Shown: positions 14,219 to 22,373 of the stretch, piece by piece
How positions within the stretch are numbered: the stretch's first letter is position 1
Layout of the letters: each line of letters begins with the position of its first letter
Source of the DNA: a bacterium
GTDB lineage: Bacteria > Hydrothermota > UBA3073 > JACQXS01
Assembly (NCBI GenBank): GCA_030605695.1
Contig: JAUWHX010000080.1
Location: forward strand, 1 to 45,967
DNA length: 45,967 nucleotides
Reading direction: 5' to 3'
The notes under the pieces: model-generated
Seen by the model: the letters and a program-made list of their open reading frames with translations, nothing else
Told to the model about the DNA's origin: nothing
The model's database searches: none
Program-made: the position numbers and the translations under genes

Positions 14219-16426
14219 ATGGTTAATGATAAACGAAAATTGGCAAAAAAACATTATAATAAAGGATTAGACCTTGTATGGCAGAAGCAAGACAAAGAAG
14301 CAATTAAGGAATTTAAGCAAGCTATAAAATTATTCCCAGAACTCCCCGGTGTCCATTATGATTTGGGACTTTGCTATGAAGATAAGGGCAAAATCATTGA
14401 AGCTTTTAAAGAGTATGAAGAAGAGCTTCGTATAAATCCAGATAATTTAGATGCTCATAATAATCTCGGTAGGATGTATGCCTTGCAAGGAAATAAGGAA
14501 GAAGCAATCCGACAATTTGAACTTGTTCTTAAGCTTGACGCGAACTACGAGGGAGCTAAAAAGAATCTGGAACTTGCCGGGAAAGAGCGTGACTATGAAG
14601 ACTCTTTTAAAATTCAAGAGGATACAAATCAAGTCACGAGTCACCCTGCAGATACGGGATTTCCGCTTCGCTCCAACAAGTCACAAGTCACAAAGCCTGA
14701 GACCCGCAACCTACAACTTGCAACCATCTCTCTCTGTATGATAGTGAAGAACGAAGAAGAATGCTTACCCAGGTGTCTGGATAGCGTCAAAGATTTAGTG
14801 GATGAGATAATAATTGTAGATACTGGCTCTACCGATAAAACAGTAGAAATTGCCAAATCGTATGGTGCAAAAGTTTATTACTCCAAGTGGTGCAATGACT
14901 TTTCTGCTGCTCGCAACGAGACACTGAAATATCCAACCAAGGACTGGATATTTAGTATAGACGCTGATGAATATATAGATGAGGAGAATAAAGAAAAGCT
15001 CATAAAATTGCTCCAAAATCCAACTCATCAAGCATACTTCATTAATATAAAAAGCATACTATCAGAAGATGCAACTTACTACTCAGTTAATGCACTTGAG
15101 AGACTTTACAAAAATCTTCCGGGCATCTGTTATACGGGTAAAATCCATAACCAGATAGCTCCCTCACTCAAGAAGCTTGGAATAAGAACTAAGCGAACGG
15201 ATATATTTATTTATCACACAGGATATATACTCTCATTAGAAGGTGCTAAGAAAAAGTATAAGCGAGGCATAAAGAGGTTAAGAGAATGGATTAAACTATC
15301 TCCTGATAATCCTATGGCTAATTTCTACATTGCTACACTCTATCTGAGCATACGGAAATATAATCTAGCAATTAAGCATTATTATAAGGTTATCAATTTT
15401 GTTAACGTGCCCTCCTATATCCGTTCAATTTCTTACCTCCGATTAACTTCTGCTCTCATTGATAATGGCTTATTTGACGAAGCACTCAAAATATGCGAAC
15501 GAGCAATTAAGCTATATCCAGGGGAATATATTTTCCGTACGTTCAGTGGAATTGCTTATACAAAAAAGCAAGACTATGCTGATGCAATTAAGGAATTTGA
15601 GATTGTACTTGCAAATGTGTTTAACTTTTCACGCAAACATTTACTTTATATAGAGATTCATCCTTCAGTTCTACATATTTTATTAGGTGAGGTTTATGAA
15701 AAGAAGGGTGATTTGGAAAAAGCGACGTATTATTATCAACAAGCAATAGAAAAGAAGCCGGATTATTCAGCTCCTTACATTAGATTGGCTAATCTTTATT
15801 TTAAGCAATTCAACTATGACCTGGCAATTGATGAATACAAAAAAGCAATTGACCTTAAAACTCAAAACCCAGGTGTTTACCTAAATTTAGGCGTTGCTTA
15901 TTTGGGGAAGGATGAACTAAATTCAGCAATTAGCACATTCAGAAAAACAATTGATTTGGACCCAAATTTTGTAAGTGCCTATACAAATCTCAGTGTTGTA
16001 TATCGCAGGCTCGGACAATGGGGAAAAGCAATCAAAGAACTTGAAACTGCCTTAAAGCTTAGACCACGAGATATTCCAACATTAGAAGAAAATTACTCAA
16101 CTTCCCAAGAGGGGTCGGACTCCGAAAAAGTATTCTTTGATTTGGGAAACCTCTTGATAAAGAATAATGAATTCAAGGAGGCGGAAAAGAGCTTTCAGAA
16201 CTCAATATCGTTAAATCCAGACTCTACGGAGGCGTATAATAACCTCGGACTTACTTATTTATTTCAGAAATCTTATGCCGAGGCACTCCGATATCTTCAA
16301 AAGGCAGTAGAATTAGATTCCTCTAACATCAATGCCTTAAAGAACCTCGCTATCTGCAACAAGAAGCTTGGCAATGAAGACCTGGCAATAGCCATCCTCG
16401 CACGAGCGAAACAACTAATTGTGTAA
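14219..16426 (+). CDS. TPR - family 2 glycosyltransferase - TPR fusion protein
   Basis: A 735-residue protein. Residues 1-125 are TPRs; about 165-260 is a GT-A family 2 domain: SLCMIVKNEEECLPRCLDSV, IIIVDTGSTDKTVEIAKSYG, and the metal/sugar-nucleotide DxD site in FSIDADEY (about 245-252). Residues 370-735 hold at least eight further TPRs. This SunS-like arrangement (N-acting or Ser/Cys-acting glycosyltransferase with TPR tail) is often linked to protein glycosylation. Just upstream of flagellin, the flagellin is a plausible acceptor (inference). Residues about 138-163 (before SLCMIVKNEE) are in-frame repeat-like DNA encoding TSHPADTGFPLR and ETRNLQLAT. Ribosome binding site AAAGGAGGAAAAG. Confidence 0.85.
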   Translation: MVNDKRKLAKKHYNKGLDLVWQKQDKEAIKEFKQAIKLFPELPGVHYDLGLCYEDKGKIIEAFKEYEEELRINPDNLDAHNNLGRMYALQGNKEEAIRQFELVLKLDANYEGAKKNLELAGKERDYEDSFKIQEDTNQVTSHPADTGFPLRSNKSQVTKPETRNLQLATISLCMIVKNEEECLPRCLDSVKDLVDEIIIVDTGSTDKTVEIAKSYGAKVYYSKWCNDFSAARNETLKYPTKDWIFSIDADEYIDEENKEKLIKLLQNPTHQAYFINIKSILSEDATYYSVNALERLYKNLPGICYTGKIHNQIAPSLKKLGIRTKRTDIFIYHTGYILSLEGAKKKYKRGIKRLREWIKLSPDNPMANFYIATLYLSIRKYNLAIKHYYKVINFVNVPSYIRSISYLRLTSALIDNGLFDEALKICERAIKLYPGEYIFRTFSGIAYTKKQDYADAIKEFEIVLANVFNFSRKHLLYIEIHPSVLHILLGEVYEKKGDLEKATYYYQQAIEKKPDYSAPYIRLANLYFKQFNYDLAIDEYKKAIDLKTQNPGVYLNLGVAYLGKDELNSAISTFRKTIDLDPNFVSAYTNLSVVYRRLGQWGKAIKELETALKLRPRDIPTLEENYSTSQEGSDSEKVFFDLGNLLIKNNEFKEAEKSFQNSISLNPDSTEAYNNLGLTYLFQKSYAEALRYLQKAVELDSSNINALKNLAICNKKLGNEDLAIAILARAKQLIV

Positions 16427-16430
16427 TAAA

Positions 16431-16592
16431 AGGTTATGTCAGTAATTTTGTGTAATTTCCGCAGGATCCGTATGGAAAGGGAAAATGGAAAACAGGGGAA
16501 AAGGGGAAATTTATATTTCTTTATTCTTCCCTTTTTCCCAACTTTCCCCTTTTTCCTTTGTTACACATTTACACAATTTTTCTGACATTATC
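16431..16592. repeat. Long imperfect palindrome, left copy flanking the GxxExxY gene
   Basis: Outer arms: ttatgtcagtaattttgtgt (left) and acacaatttttctgacatta (right, inverted). Inner arms are purine-rich (gggaaaatggaaaacagggg) against pyrimidine-rich (tttcccctttttcc). The whole 160 bp can fold into one long hairpin. Confidence 0.65.
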
Positions 16593-16612
16593 TATAAAAG
16601 GCAAGAAGGAAA

Positions 16613-17005
16613 ATGGAAAAAGAGAAATTAGAGAAATTAACCAACAAGATTATAGGTTGTTGTATAGATGTCCATAAAGAGTTAGGACCGGGTTTTCTTG
16701 AAAAAATTTATCATCGGGCATTGGAAATCAGATTTGCTGAGGCAGGAATTAGTTTTGAATCCGAGAAAGAAATATCAATATATTATCACAGTAAACTTGT
16801 TGGCACACATAACTTAGATTTTATGATAGAGAAAGAGATTGTTTTAGAACTTAAAACTGTTAAAGAAATACACAAGAAATATTATGCACAGGTCAGATCG
16901 TATTTGAAAGCTACGAATAAGGAGATAGGACTGTTGATTAACTTCGCTGATTTTAAACTGGATGCACGGAGGGTGGAAAGCAGTAGAACTAAAAAATATA
17001 TGTAA
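16613..17005 (+). CDS. GxxExxY family protein (PD-(D/E)XK nuclease-like fold)
   Basis: A 130-residue protein with the family motif in LGPGFLEKIYHRALEI and a nuclease-like core LDFMIEKEIVLELKTV (Asp ... Glu-x-Lys) followed by QVRSYLKAT. The family is small, widespread and often multicopy; its function is not established, but the fold suggests nucleic-acid cleavage. Flanked by two related palindromes in the same orientation (16431-16592 and 17033-17147), it interrupts an otherwise flagellar gene run, and looks like a mobile cassette. Ribosome binding site AAGAAGGAAA precedes the ATG. Confidence 0.85.
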   Translation: MEKEKLEKLTNKIIGCCIDVHKELGPGFLEKIYHRALEIRFAEAGISFESEKEISIYYHSKLVGTHNLDFMIEKEIVLELKTVKEIHKKYYAQVRSYLKATNKEIGLLINFADFKLDARRVESSRTKKYM

Positions 17006-17032
17006 TATATATATTATAGAATTATAGAATTT

Positions 17033-17147
17033 TGCCCTTTTTCCTTATTTCAGTAATTTTGTGTAATTAAGGGAAAATGGAAAAAGAGGGAAAAGGGGAA
17101 ATTTCTTTATTTTTCCCTTTTTTCCTTATTTACACAGTTTGTTCACA
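17033..17147. repeat. Long imperfect palindrome, right copy flanking the GxxExxY gene
   Basis: Shares tcagtaattttgtgtaatt, gggaaaatggaaaa, aaaaggggaaattt and tttacacag with the copy at 16431, in the same orientation, but is shorter. It ends about 30 bases before the flagellin promoter. Confidence 0.65.
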
Positions 17148-17177
17148 GAATACCGGCATAACAGCTAAATTTTTTAT

Positions 17178-17204
17178 TAAAGTTTTTCAAGAGAGTGCCG
17201 ATAA
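17178..17204 (+). promoter_or_regulatory. Perfect sigma-28 (FliA) promoter of flagellin
   Basis: TAAAGTTT-N11-GCCGATAA, an exact match to the flagellar sigma-28 consensus with the exact spacing. The flagellin ATG is 32 bases downstream of the -10 box, after GAAAGGAGGTG. The genome therefore must encode FliA outside this window. Confidence 0.93.
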
Positions 17205-17235
17205 TAGAAATTGAAAGGAGGTGAAAACAAAATAA

Positions 17236-18450
17236 ATGGCATCATTTGGAGATTTATCAAGGATTCGAACGAACATTGGAGCCTTTAGCGCCCTGAATAC
17301 CATGAATGTGATAAACAAGGCGTTGGCAAAAGCTCAACTTCAGTTAGCAACAGGCAAGCGGATTAACTCGGCTGGCGATGACCCAGCTGGCTACTCTATT
17401 GCTAAGGAGATGGAAGGAAAAGCCCTGCGATATGGTCAGGCTTTGAACAACATTGGTGATGGCGGTAACCTTTTGACTACTGCCGAGAGCGGAATAACCT
17501 GTATTAAGGATATTCTCATCCAGATGTCTGTGAAGACGATTCAAGCAGCGTCAGACACTCTTGCAACAGGAGATAGAGATAAAATCAAAGTAGAGTTGGA
17601 ACAACTGACAGCAGAAATCAACGACATCGTAGCTCAAACACAGTGGAGAGATACCAAGTTGCTTACTGCCTATAATGTTACATTGTGGGTTGGTCCGGAA
17701 GAGGTTGCAGCCGACAACGCGATGGGACTGACGATAAGCGCTCAGCCACTTACTGCAACGGCAATTGGTGTAGATGTAAAGACTGTAGGGGCAGCCACCG
17801 TGACATTTGCTCCCGGGGCTACTTCCAGTGAGATAACTGGTCTTAATGTAGAGAGTGTTTGGTCAGCATATACGGAATTAGCCAGTGACAACTACCGAAT
17901 TAGAGTTACAAGAGCAGCTGCCACTGTGACCGTCAAAATGTGGGACTCAAACAACAATGTTGTTGACATTGATGCAGATAATACCTCAGTTACTACTGGT
18001 CTGTCTACTCTAATGGAAATCACAGGTCTTACTCCCACCGAACCCGTTGGTGTAGATCTCGGAAGGGGATTTGGATTCACTGTTCCAGCTACTTTTGTAG
18101 CAGGAGATTCGCCGCATGATATGAATACTGTCTATACTCGAGCCGGTCATTCAGTTTCCGATGCTTCAAACGCAGCTGCTTATCTTATCGACGTTAAGGC
18201 AGCGCTGGTTCTTGTAGATACCGAGCTTGCTCGTGTCGGTGCTTACGAGGAGAGACTTAGCATAAAAGAGGATTGCGTAGCATCTCGCGAGACCGATGTT
18301 TGGGCAGCTTACTCAAGGATTATGGACGCTGATATGGCAAAGACGCAACTTGATGTGACGAAATACACAATCCTTCAGCAGTCAGCAGTAGCTGGACTTG
18401 CTCAGGCTAATGTGGCTCCATCGTTCATACTCGGATTACTTGGCGGATAA
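17236..18450 (+). CDS. fliC: Flagellin
   Basis: A 404-residue filament protein. The N-terminal D0/D1 part (1-140) includes ALNTMNVINKALAKAQLQLA and TGKRINSAGDDPAGYSIAKE; the C-terminal D1/D0 part (about 320-404) includes MDADMAKTQLDVTKYTILQQ and a hydrophobic end FILGLLGG. The middle (about 155-310) is a variable Thr/Ser/Val-rich outer domain, the expected glycosylation surface. Strong ribosome binding site (AAAGGAGGTGA). The sigma-28 promoter, downstream fliS and fliD, and upstream glycosyltransferase make this the late flagellar locus. A single flagellin gene is present here. Confidence 0.97.
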   Translation: MASFGDLSRIRTNIGAFSALNTMNVINKALAKAQLQLATGKRINSAGDDPAGYSIAKEMEGKALRYGQALNNIGDGGNLLTTAESGITCIKDILIQMSVKTIQAASDTLATGDRDKIKVELEQLTAEINDIVAQTQWRDTKLLTAYNVTLWVGPEEVAADNAMGLTISAQPLTATAIGVDVKTVGAATVTFAPGATSSEITGLNVESVWSAYTELASDNYRIRVTRAAATVTVKMWDSNNNVVDIDADNTSVTTGLSTLMEITGLTPTEPVGVDLGRGFGFTVPATFVAGDSPHDMNTVYTRAGHSVSDASNAAAYLIDVKAALVLVDTELARVGAYEERLSIKEDCVASRETDVWAAYSRIMDADMAKTQLDVTKYTILQQSAVAGLAQANVAPSFILGLLGG

Positions 18451-18472
18451 TGATATGGAAACGAGAGATTTA

Positions 18473-18511
18473 AGAGATAGGGGATGGCTTTTGATACTGT
18501 CCCCTGTCTCT
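18473..18511 (+). terminator. Hairpin after flagellin
   Basis: AGAGATAGGGGA pairs with TCCCCTGTCTCT (one G-U pair), 15-base loop. No U-tract follows, so it may stabilise the flagellin mRNA or attenuate fliS/fliD rather than terminate. A second small hairpin (GCGACT...AGTCGC) is at 18525-18543. Confidence 0.5.
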
Positions 18512-18593
18512 TCTCTGAAAACTTTGCGACTTAACCTTAGTCGCGATTGTGCAGTTTATATAGTATTCAAGATGGTTAAATAAGGAGGTAATA

Positions 18594-18971
18594 ATGGGAC
18601 CTGGGACACTGGATGTAGCGAAAAAGGCTTTTCTAAAAGAAGAGGTTATGGGATTGTCGAAAGAGGAACTTGTTATCAAATGTTATGATGTTGGAATAGC
18701 TGGTTGCCTTTCTAAAGATAGAGACAAAGTATCAAAGGTAATTGCTGTACTTATAGATTCACTTGATTTTGATTATGGCGAGATTCCTGTAAGATTGTTC
18801 AGATTATACCAATATGCTATGGGACAGGCAAAAGTTGGAAACTTTGGTGAAACCCTTAATATATTGCAGGAACTCAGGGAAAGTTGGATTAAAACATTTA
18901 AGCTTGAGGAGAAATATAAATATCAAGAATATGAGGAGGAACAACAAGATACAGCAAGTATAGTAACTTAA
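18594..18971 (+). CDS. fliS: Flagellin chaperone FliS
   Basis: A 125-residue helical protein with the FliS pattern LSKEELVIKCYDVGIAGCL, then KVIAVLIDSLDF and LFRLYQYAMGQAKVGN, the last matching the family's L-Y-x-Y-x motif. FliS binds the flagellin C-terminus in the cytoplasm and hands it to the export gate. Ribosome binding site TAAGGAGGTAATA. It sits between flagellin and fliD, as in many genomes. The C-terminal tail (about 108-125) is acidic and divergent. Confidence 0.85.
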   Translation: MGPGTLDVAKKAFLKEEVMGLSKEELVIKCYDVGIAGCLSKDRDKVSKVIAVLIDSLDFDYGEIPVRLFRLYQYAMGQAKVGNFGETLNILQELRESWIKTFKLEEKYKYQEYEEEQQDTASIVT

Positions 18972-19015
18972 GAACACGGTGTCTCTTATCACCGATGTCT
19001 TGAGAGGAGAGAACA

Positions 19016-21142
19016 ATGGCTATATCAATTACTGAAAGTATAAATACACTTGTAGCGGCTTATAAAACTCAGCTCCGCCAGCCGTTAAAGATTCTTCAAG
19101 CCAAAAAAGCAGTATATGAACAAGTCAATTCAGCGTTTTCAATATTAAGTGACTACTTTAGTATAGTGCAAGATTTATCCACTCCACTTAAAGGAACAGA
19201 CACGGATTCAGTATATTATGCAAAGTCTGCAACTTCTTCGGATACCTCAGTAGTTACAGCTACTGCTGAAAATGAGGCATCTGCTGGGGTTCATACTATC
19301 TCTATATCCCAGCTTGCTAAAAACTATACTCAAGTAGGAAAAAATTATATTGATGCAGACACAAGCACTGCTATTTTCACTGCTCTTGGTGCTGATACTT
19401 ATAAGTTTGATATTATGATTGCCGGGACATCCACTGAGATTGAAGTAGTTATTACAGACGGAGATACAGACGATGAGATTCTTTCAAATATAGCATCAGC
19501 AATAAATTCATCAGATGCTAAGGTTAATGCCACAGTTACTCATCAAATAAGTTCAGACTCACGGCTTGTTTTGACAACTGATACGACAGGAAATACAGAT
19601 ACTATCTTGATTAAAGATACATCAGGCACTCTTGCAGAAACTGTAGAAATCACTACTGCTGAATACGATAAAAAGAATACTACAGAATTTCAAGATACTG
19701 GCACTGAAATATCAACTGCAATAGGAGCCGGCACCAGCATAATTTCTCTCTCTAAAAATGGGGTTACAAAAAATATTGAGATAACAACAAATGGCACTGA
19801 CCAAAACGAGCAAGTACTTACAGATATAAGAGATGAAATAAACGATGCGTCCAGCTCCAAACTCATTGCTCAGGTAATAGGTGCCGCCGCTCAAAGAAAA
19901 CTCCAGATAATGAGTGCAGACTCATCTCAGGATTCTACTCACTATGTGCCGGGCGATGAAGACATATCTCCCGGAAGTTATACATTCACTATGTTCGTAA
20001 AAGATGATACCACTGGTAATGTCACCTCTGCAGACATCAATGTAACTGTGAATGCAGATGATACAAATACTGTTGTGCTTAATAATATGAAAACTGCAAT
20101 AAATGCCTCGGGACTTGCTGTTACTACTACAGTGGATACAGATACAGATGGAAATGAATATCTCCATATAGTAACCGACAACGCAAACGATGTTCTTTCA
20201 ACTGAGGATAAAACAGGTGACCTTGCTGAAACAACTTCAATCATTAACACTGACCTTTTTTCAGTTGAAGACATATCAGACCCTCACTCAGGAAAAACAG
20301 ACACATTGGCAGAATACACAGGAATAAATACTACGGATGAAAAGGATAATTCCAGTGGAGGATATATTTACAAGGATACGGAAATCAATTCTGAATTTAT
20401 ACTTAATGGACTATCAATGGAGCGGACTTCAAATGCAGTCACTGATGCTATTACTGGAATGACTTTTAACTTACTTAAAGTTCAGACATCGCCTGATGTA
20501 ACAATCCATGTGAGCAGTGATGCTGATACTGTGAAGGGAACGGTAGAGTCGTGGATTGACCAGTATAACAGTGTTTTGGAGTATTTGTATGCTACTACAA
20601 GAGTAGAAGAAGTAGGAGAGGAAAAATTTGAGGGCGGCCCGCTATCAGAAGAATATTTTTATAAAAACCTTATCTGGAAATTTCGTAGTCTTATGGCAAA
20701 GAAAGTTGAGGGAGTTACAAATTCTAATTATAGTCATTTATTTGAAATAGGAATAACAGCTGATTCCAAAGGAAAACTTTCAATTTCAGACTCCGCTAAA
20801 TTTGAGGAAGCTCTCGCTGAAAATACTACTAATGTTTCTGATTTATTTAATAGTACTACGGAACCTGAGGAAGGCAACACAAAAGGTAAGGCAGTAGAGT
20901 TATATGACTTTATTGAAAATTATGTAAAATTAGGTGGATATATTGATGCATCTGAAAATGCATATGATAACCGTGTAGAATATTTAGATACAAGAATAGC
21001 TCGGATGGAGACAAGTATTTTACGTAAACTCGCAGCTTACCGCAAAAGTCTTGGGAGAATGCAAGAAATGATGGCTATGTTGCAAGGTCAACATACGATG
21101 CTTATGATGTATTATGGTTCGTCGACTGGAACAAGCTTTTAA
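19016..21142 (+). CDS. fliD: Flagellar filament cap protein FliD (HAP2)
   Basis: A 708-residue cap protein. The N-terminal FliD_N domain (1-110) has SINTLVAAYKTQLRQPLKIL and HTISISQLAKNYTQVG; the C-terminal FliD_C domain (about 480-690) has TVESWIDQYNSVLEYLYATT and ending helices ARMETSILRKLAAYRKSLGR. The middle carries at least three related Thr/Asp-rich modules (DTDDEILSNIASAINSSDAK, then EQVLTDIRDEINDASSSKL, and NTVVLNNMKTAINASGLA), so the surface region grew by duplication; this explains the length (typical 450-650). Ribosome binding site GAGAGGAGAGAACA. Exported by the flagellar gate to fold flagellin at the tip. Confidence 0.93.
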   Translation: MAISITESINTLVAAYKTQLRQPLKILQAKKAVYEQVNSAFSILSDYFSIVQDLSTPLKGTDTDSVYYAKSATSSDTSVVTATAENEASAGVHTISISQLAKNYTQVGKNYIDADTSTAIFTALGADTYKFDIMIAGTSTEIEVVITDGDTDDEILSNIASAINSSDAKVNATVTHQISSDSRLVLTTDTTGNTDTILIKDTSGTLAETVEITTAEYDKKNTTEFQDTGTEISTAIGAGTSIISLSKNGVTKNIEITTNGTDQNEQVLTDIRDEINDASSSKLIAQVIGAAAQRKLQIMSADSSQDSTHYVPGDEDISPGSYTFTMFVKDDTTGNVTSADINVTVNADDTNTVVLNNMKTAINASGLAVTTTVDTDTDGNEYLHIVTDNANDVLSTEDKTGDLAETTSIINTDLFSVEDISDPHSGKTDTLAEYTGINTTDEKDNSSGGYIYKDTEINSEFILNGLSMERTSNAVTDAITGMTFNLLKVQTSPDVTIHVSSDADTVKGTVESWIDQYNSVLEYLYATTRVEEVGEEKFEGGPLSEEYFYKNLIWKFRSLMAKKVEGVTNSNYSHLFEIGITADSKGKLSISDSAKFEEALAENTTNVSDLFNSTTEPEEGNTKGKAVELYDFIENYVKLGGYIDASENAYDNRVEYLDTRIARMETSILRKLAAYRKSLGRMQEMMAMLQGQHTMLMMYYGSSTGTSF

Positions 21143-21202
21143 CAAAGTAGATATAAATTCGTGTTTATAGTTTAACGGTATATTAAAAAAAGAGGAGAAA
21201 TA

Positions 21203-21397
21203 ATGAGAATCGATTCCATTCCTAATTTTTTTGTGGTGATTCCGGGTGTTCACAGTAACGGACGAGAAGTCGCTATCTATAGAATACAGAATATTCGCAC
21301 GCGTCAGATAGTGAGACAGGTGCCCTCTGAACAAGAGATTCATCAGAAGGAAAGATTAAGAGAGTCGGTAATAAAGACTCTTGAGAAGTGGGCATAA
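21203..21397 (+). CDS. FlaG-like small flagellar protein
   Basis: A 64-residue protein whose centre VAIYRIQNIRTRQIVRQVPS follows the FlaG pattern (hydrophobic strand, then T-x-x-I-V-R-Q-I/V-P-x-E). FlaG limits filament length in other bacteria; the mechanism is unclear. FlaG is normally 100-120 residues, so this is a shortened form missing the disordered N-terminus. Ribosome binding site AAGAGGAGAAATA. It lies 60 bases after fliD and before other small flagellar genes. Confidence 0.65.
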   Translation: MRIDSIPNFFVVIPGVHSNGREVAIYRIQNIRTRQIVRQVPSEQEIHQKERLRESVIKTLEKWA

Positions 21398-21422
21398 AAA
21401 ACGGAGTCTAAGGGAGAGTCTA

Positions 21423-21614
21423 ATGACTACTTATAGTATACATCTATCAACGCAATCTGATAGGATAGTGAATGATGTGTATAGGTCACAAACTACAGTG
21501 CGTGGGGAAATTAAGGAAAAGCAAGTCAAAACAACAGAGATGGAAGCAGGTAGGAAGCAGGCTGCTACACACAGAACGTTGAAAAACCTATCTCGTAGAA
21601 TGTGGATGGCGTAG
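21423..21614 (+). CDS. Small protein of unknown function in the fliD cluster
   Basis: A 63-residue protein from the ATG at 21423; an upstream start at 21381 is possible but lacks a ribosome binding site, whereas AAGGGAGAG lies just before 21423. Hydrophilic and helical, basic at the C-terminus (THRTLKNLSRRMWMA). It begins 25 bases after the flaG-like gene. I do not recognise a family; position suggests a late flagellar accessory role. Confidence 0.5.
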   Translation: MTTYSIHLSTQSDRIVNDVYRSQTTVRGEIKEKQVKTTEMEAGRKQAATHRTLKNLSRRMWMA

Positions 21615-21775
21615 CTTTTGAGTAGAAACTAAATCTACGAGAAATAAGAGTTGTAGTAGCTTTGAGTAATAGTTACAATTTATAGTTACGGTTTTTGACG
21701 ATAGACACTTAACCACAGCCGATTCAAACTGCGCAACTGACAAACTCAACCTTTTTGATTGGTATTTATTGGATA

Positions 21776-22099
21776 ATGGCAAGTGAGAGCAATATTCATT
21801 CACGGATATACGATCTCACCTGCAAAATAAACAAATTGCTTTCTTCTAGTAATATCAGCCAATTGCAAGAAGTTTTGAAAGAAAGAGGAACTCTTATTAA
21901 CTCCCTTAAAGACACACATCCTCCAGGAGTGGAGCTAAGCAAGAAAATCGTTGAACTTGAAAGTAAAAATAAATCCTTGCTTGAAAAGAAAATTCAGGAG
22001 CAAGAACAAGCAATTAATAACCTCCAACTTGCAAAAAAGACTCTTGTTAAATATAGAGTTTCTAATAAAGCAGGCAAGTTGCTTAACATCAAACGATAA
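21776..22099 (+). CDS. FliT-like flagellar chaperone candidate
   Basis: A 107-residue, all-helical, Lys/Glu/Leu-rich protein. The second half (KIVELESKNKSLLEKKIQEQ followed by LAKKTLVKYR) resembles the C-terminal part of FliT/FlgN-type export chaperones. FliT normally binds FliD, whose gene is three genes upstream. An upstream TTG start at 21755 would add seven residues; the ATG at 21776 is preferred although neither has a strong ribosome binding site. The name rests on size, helical pattern and position. The 160 bases before it (21615-21775) show nothing recognisable. Confidence 0.55.
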   Translation: MASESNIHSRIYDLTCKINKLLSSSNISQLQEVLKERGTLINSLKDTHPPGVELSKKIVELESKNKSLLEKKIQEQEQAINNLQLAKKTLVKYRVSNKAGKLLNIKR

Positions 22100-22187
22100 C
22101 CCACCGTTTCTACATCTATAAACCTCTATTCAACTTCTACAGGACTTAACAGAACTTTGGCTGAACTGGAAGTGCAGAAAAATAAAG

Positions 22188-22215
22188 TTGACAGATTAGT
22201 TTTTGGGTGTAAATT
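22188..22215 (+). promoter_or_regulatory. Sigma-70-type promoter for the C25 protease gene
   Basis: TTGACA-N16-TAAATT, about 160 bases before the ATG at 22374. The TTGACAGAT start and 16-base spacer match the yifB promoter. Nothing else is recognisable in the 22100-22373 gap. Confidence 0.4.
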
Positions 22216-22373
22216 ATATAAAAAGGTTGAAAACTATAGAAGTGATAAAATGAATAAAAAATCCGCTGAGTTTTGCAAATTACAATAACATTCTTCCCTT
22301 TTGAGAAATTCTGAAAAAATAACTTGTAAAAATGGGATTGAGGAGTATTTAGTATAAAAAGTAAGGAGAAAAA

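Noticed and set aside
22251-22289. Twelve-codon ORF (MNKKSAEFCKLQ) before the C25 protease
   Set aside because: Too short and without a ribosome binding site; no reason to think it is translated.
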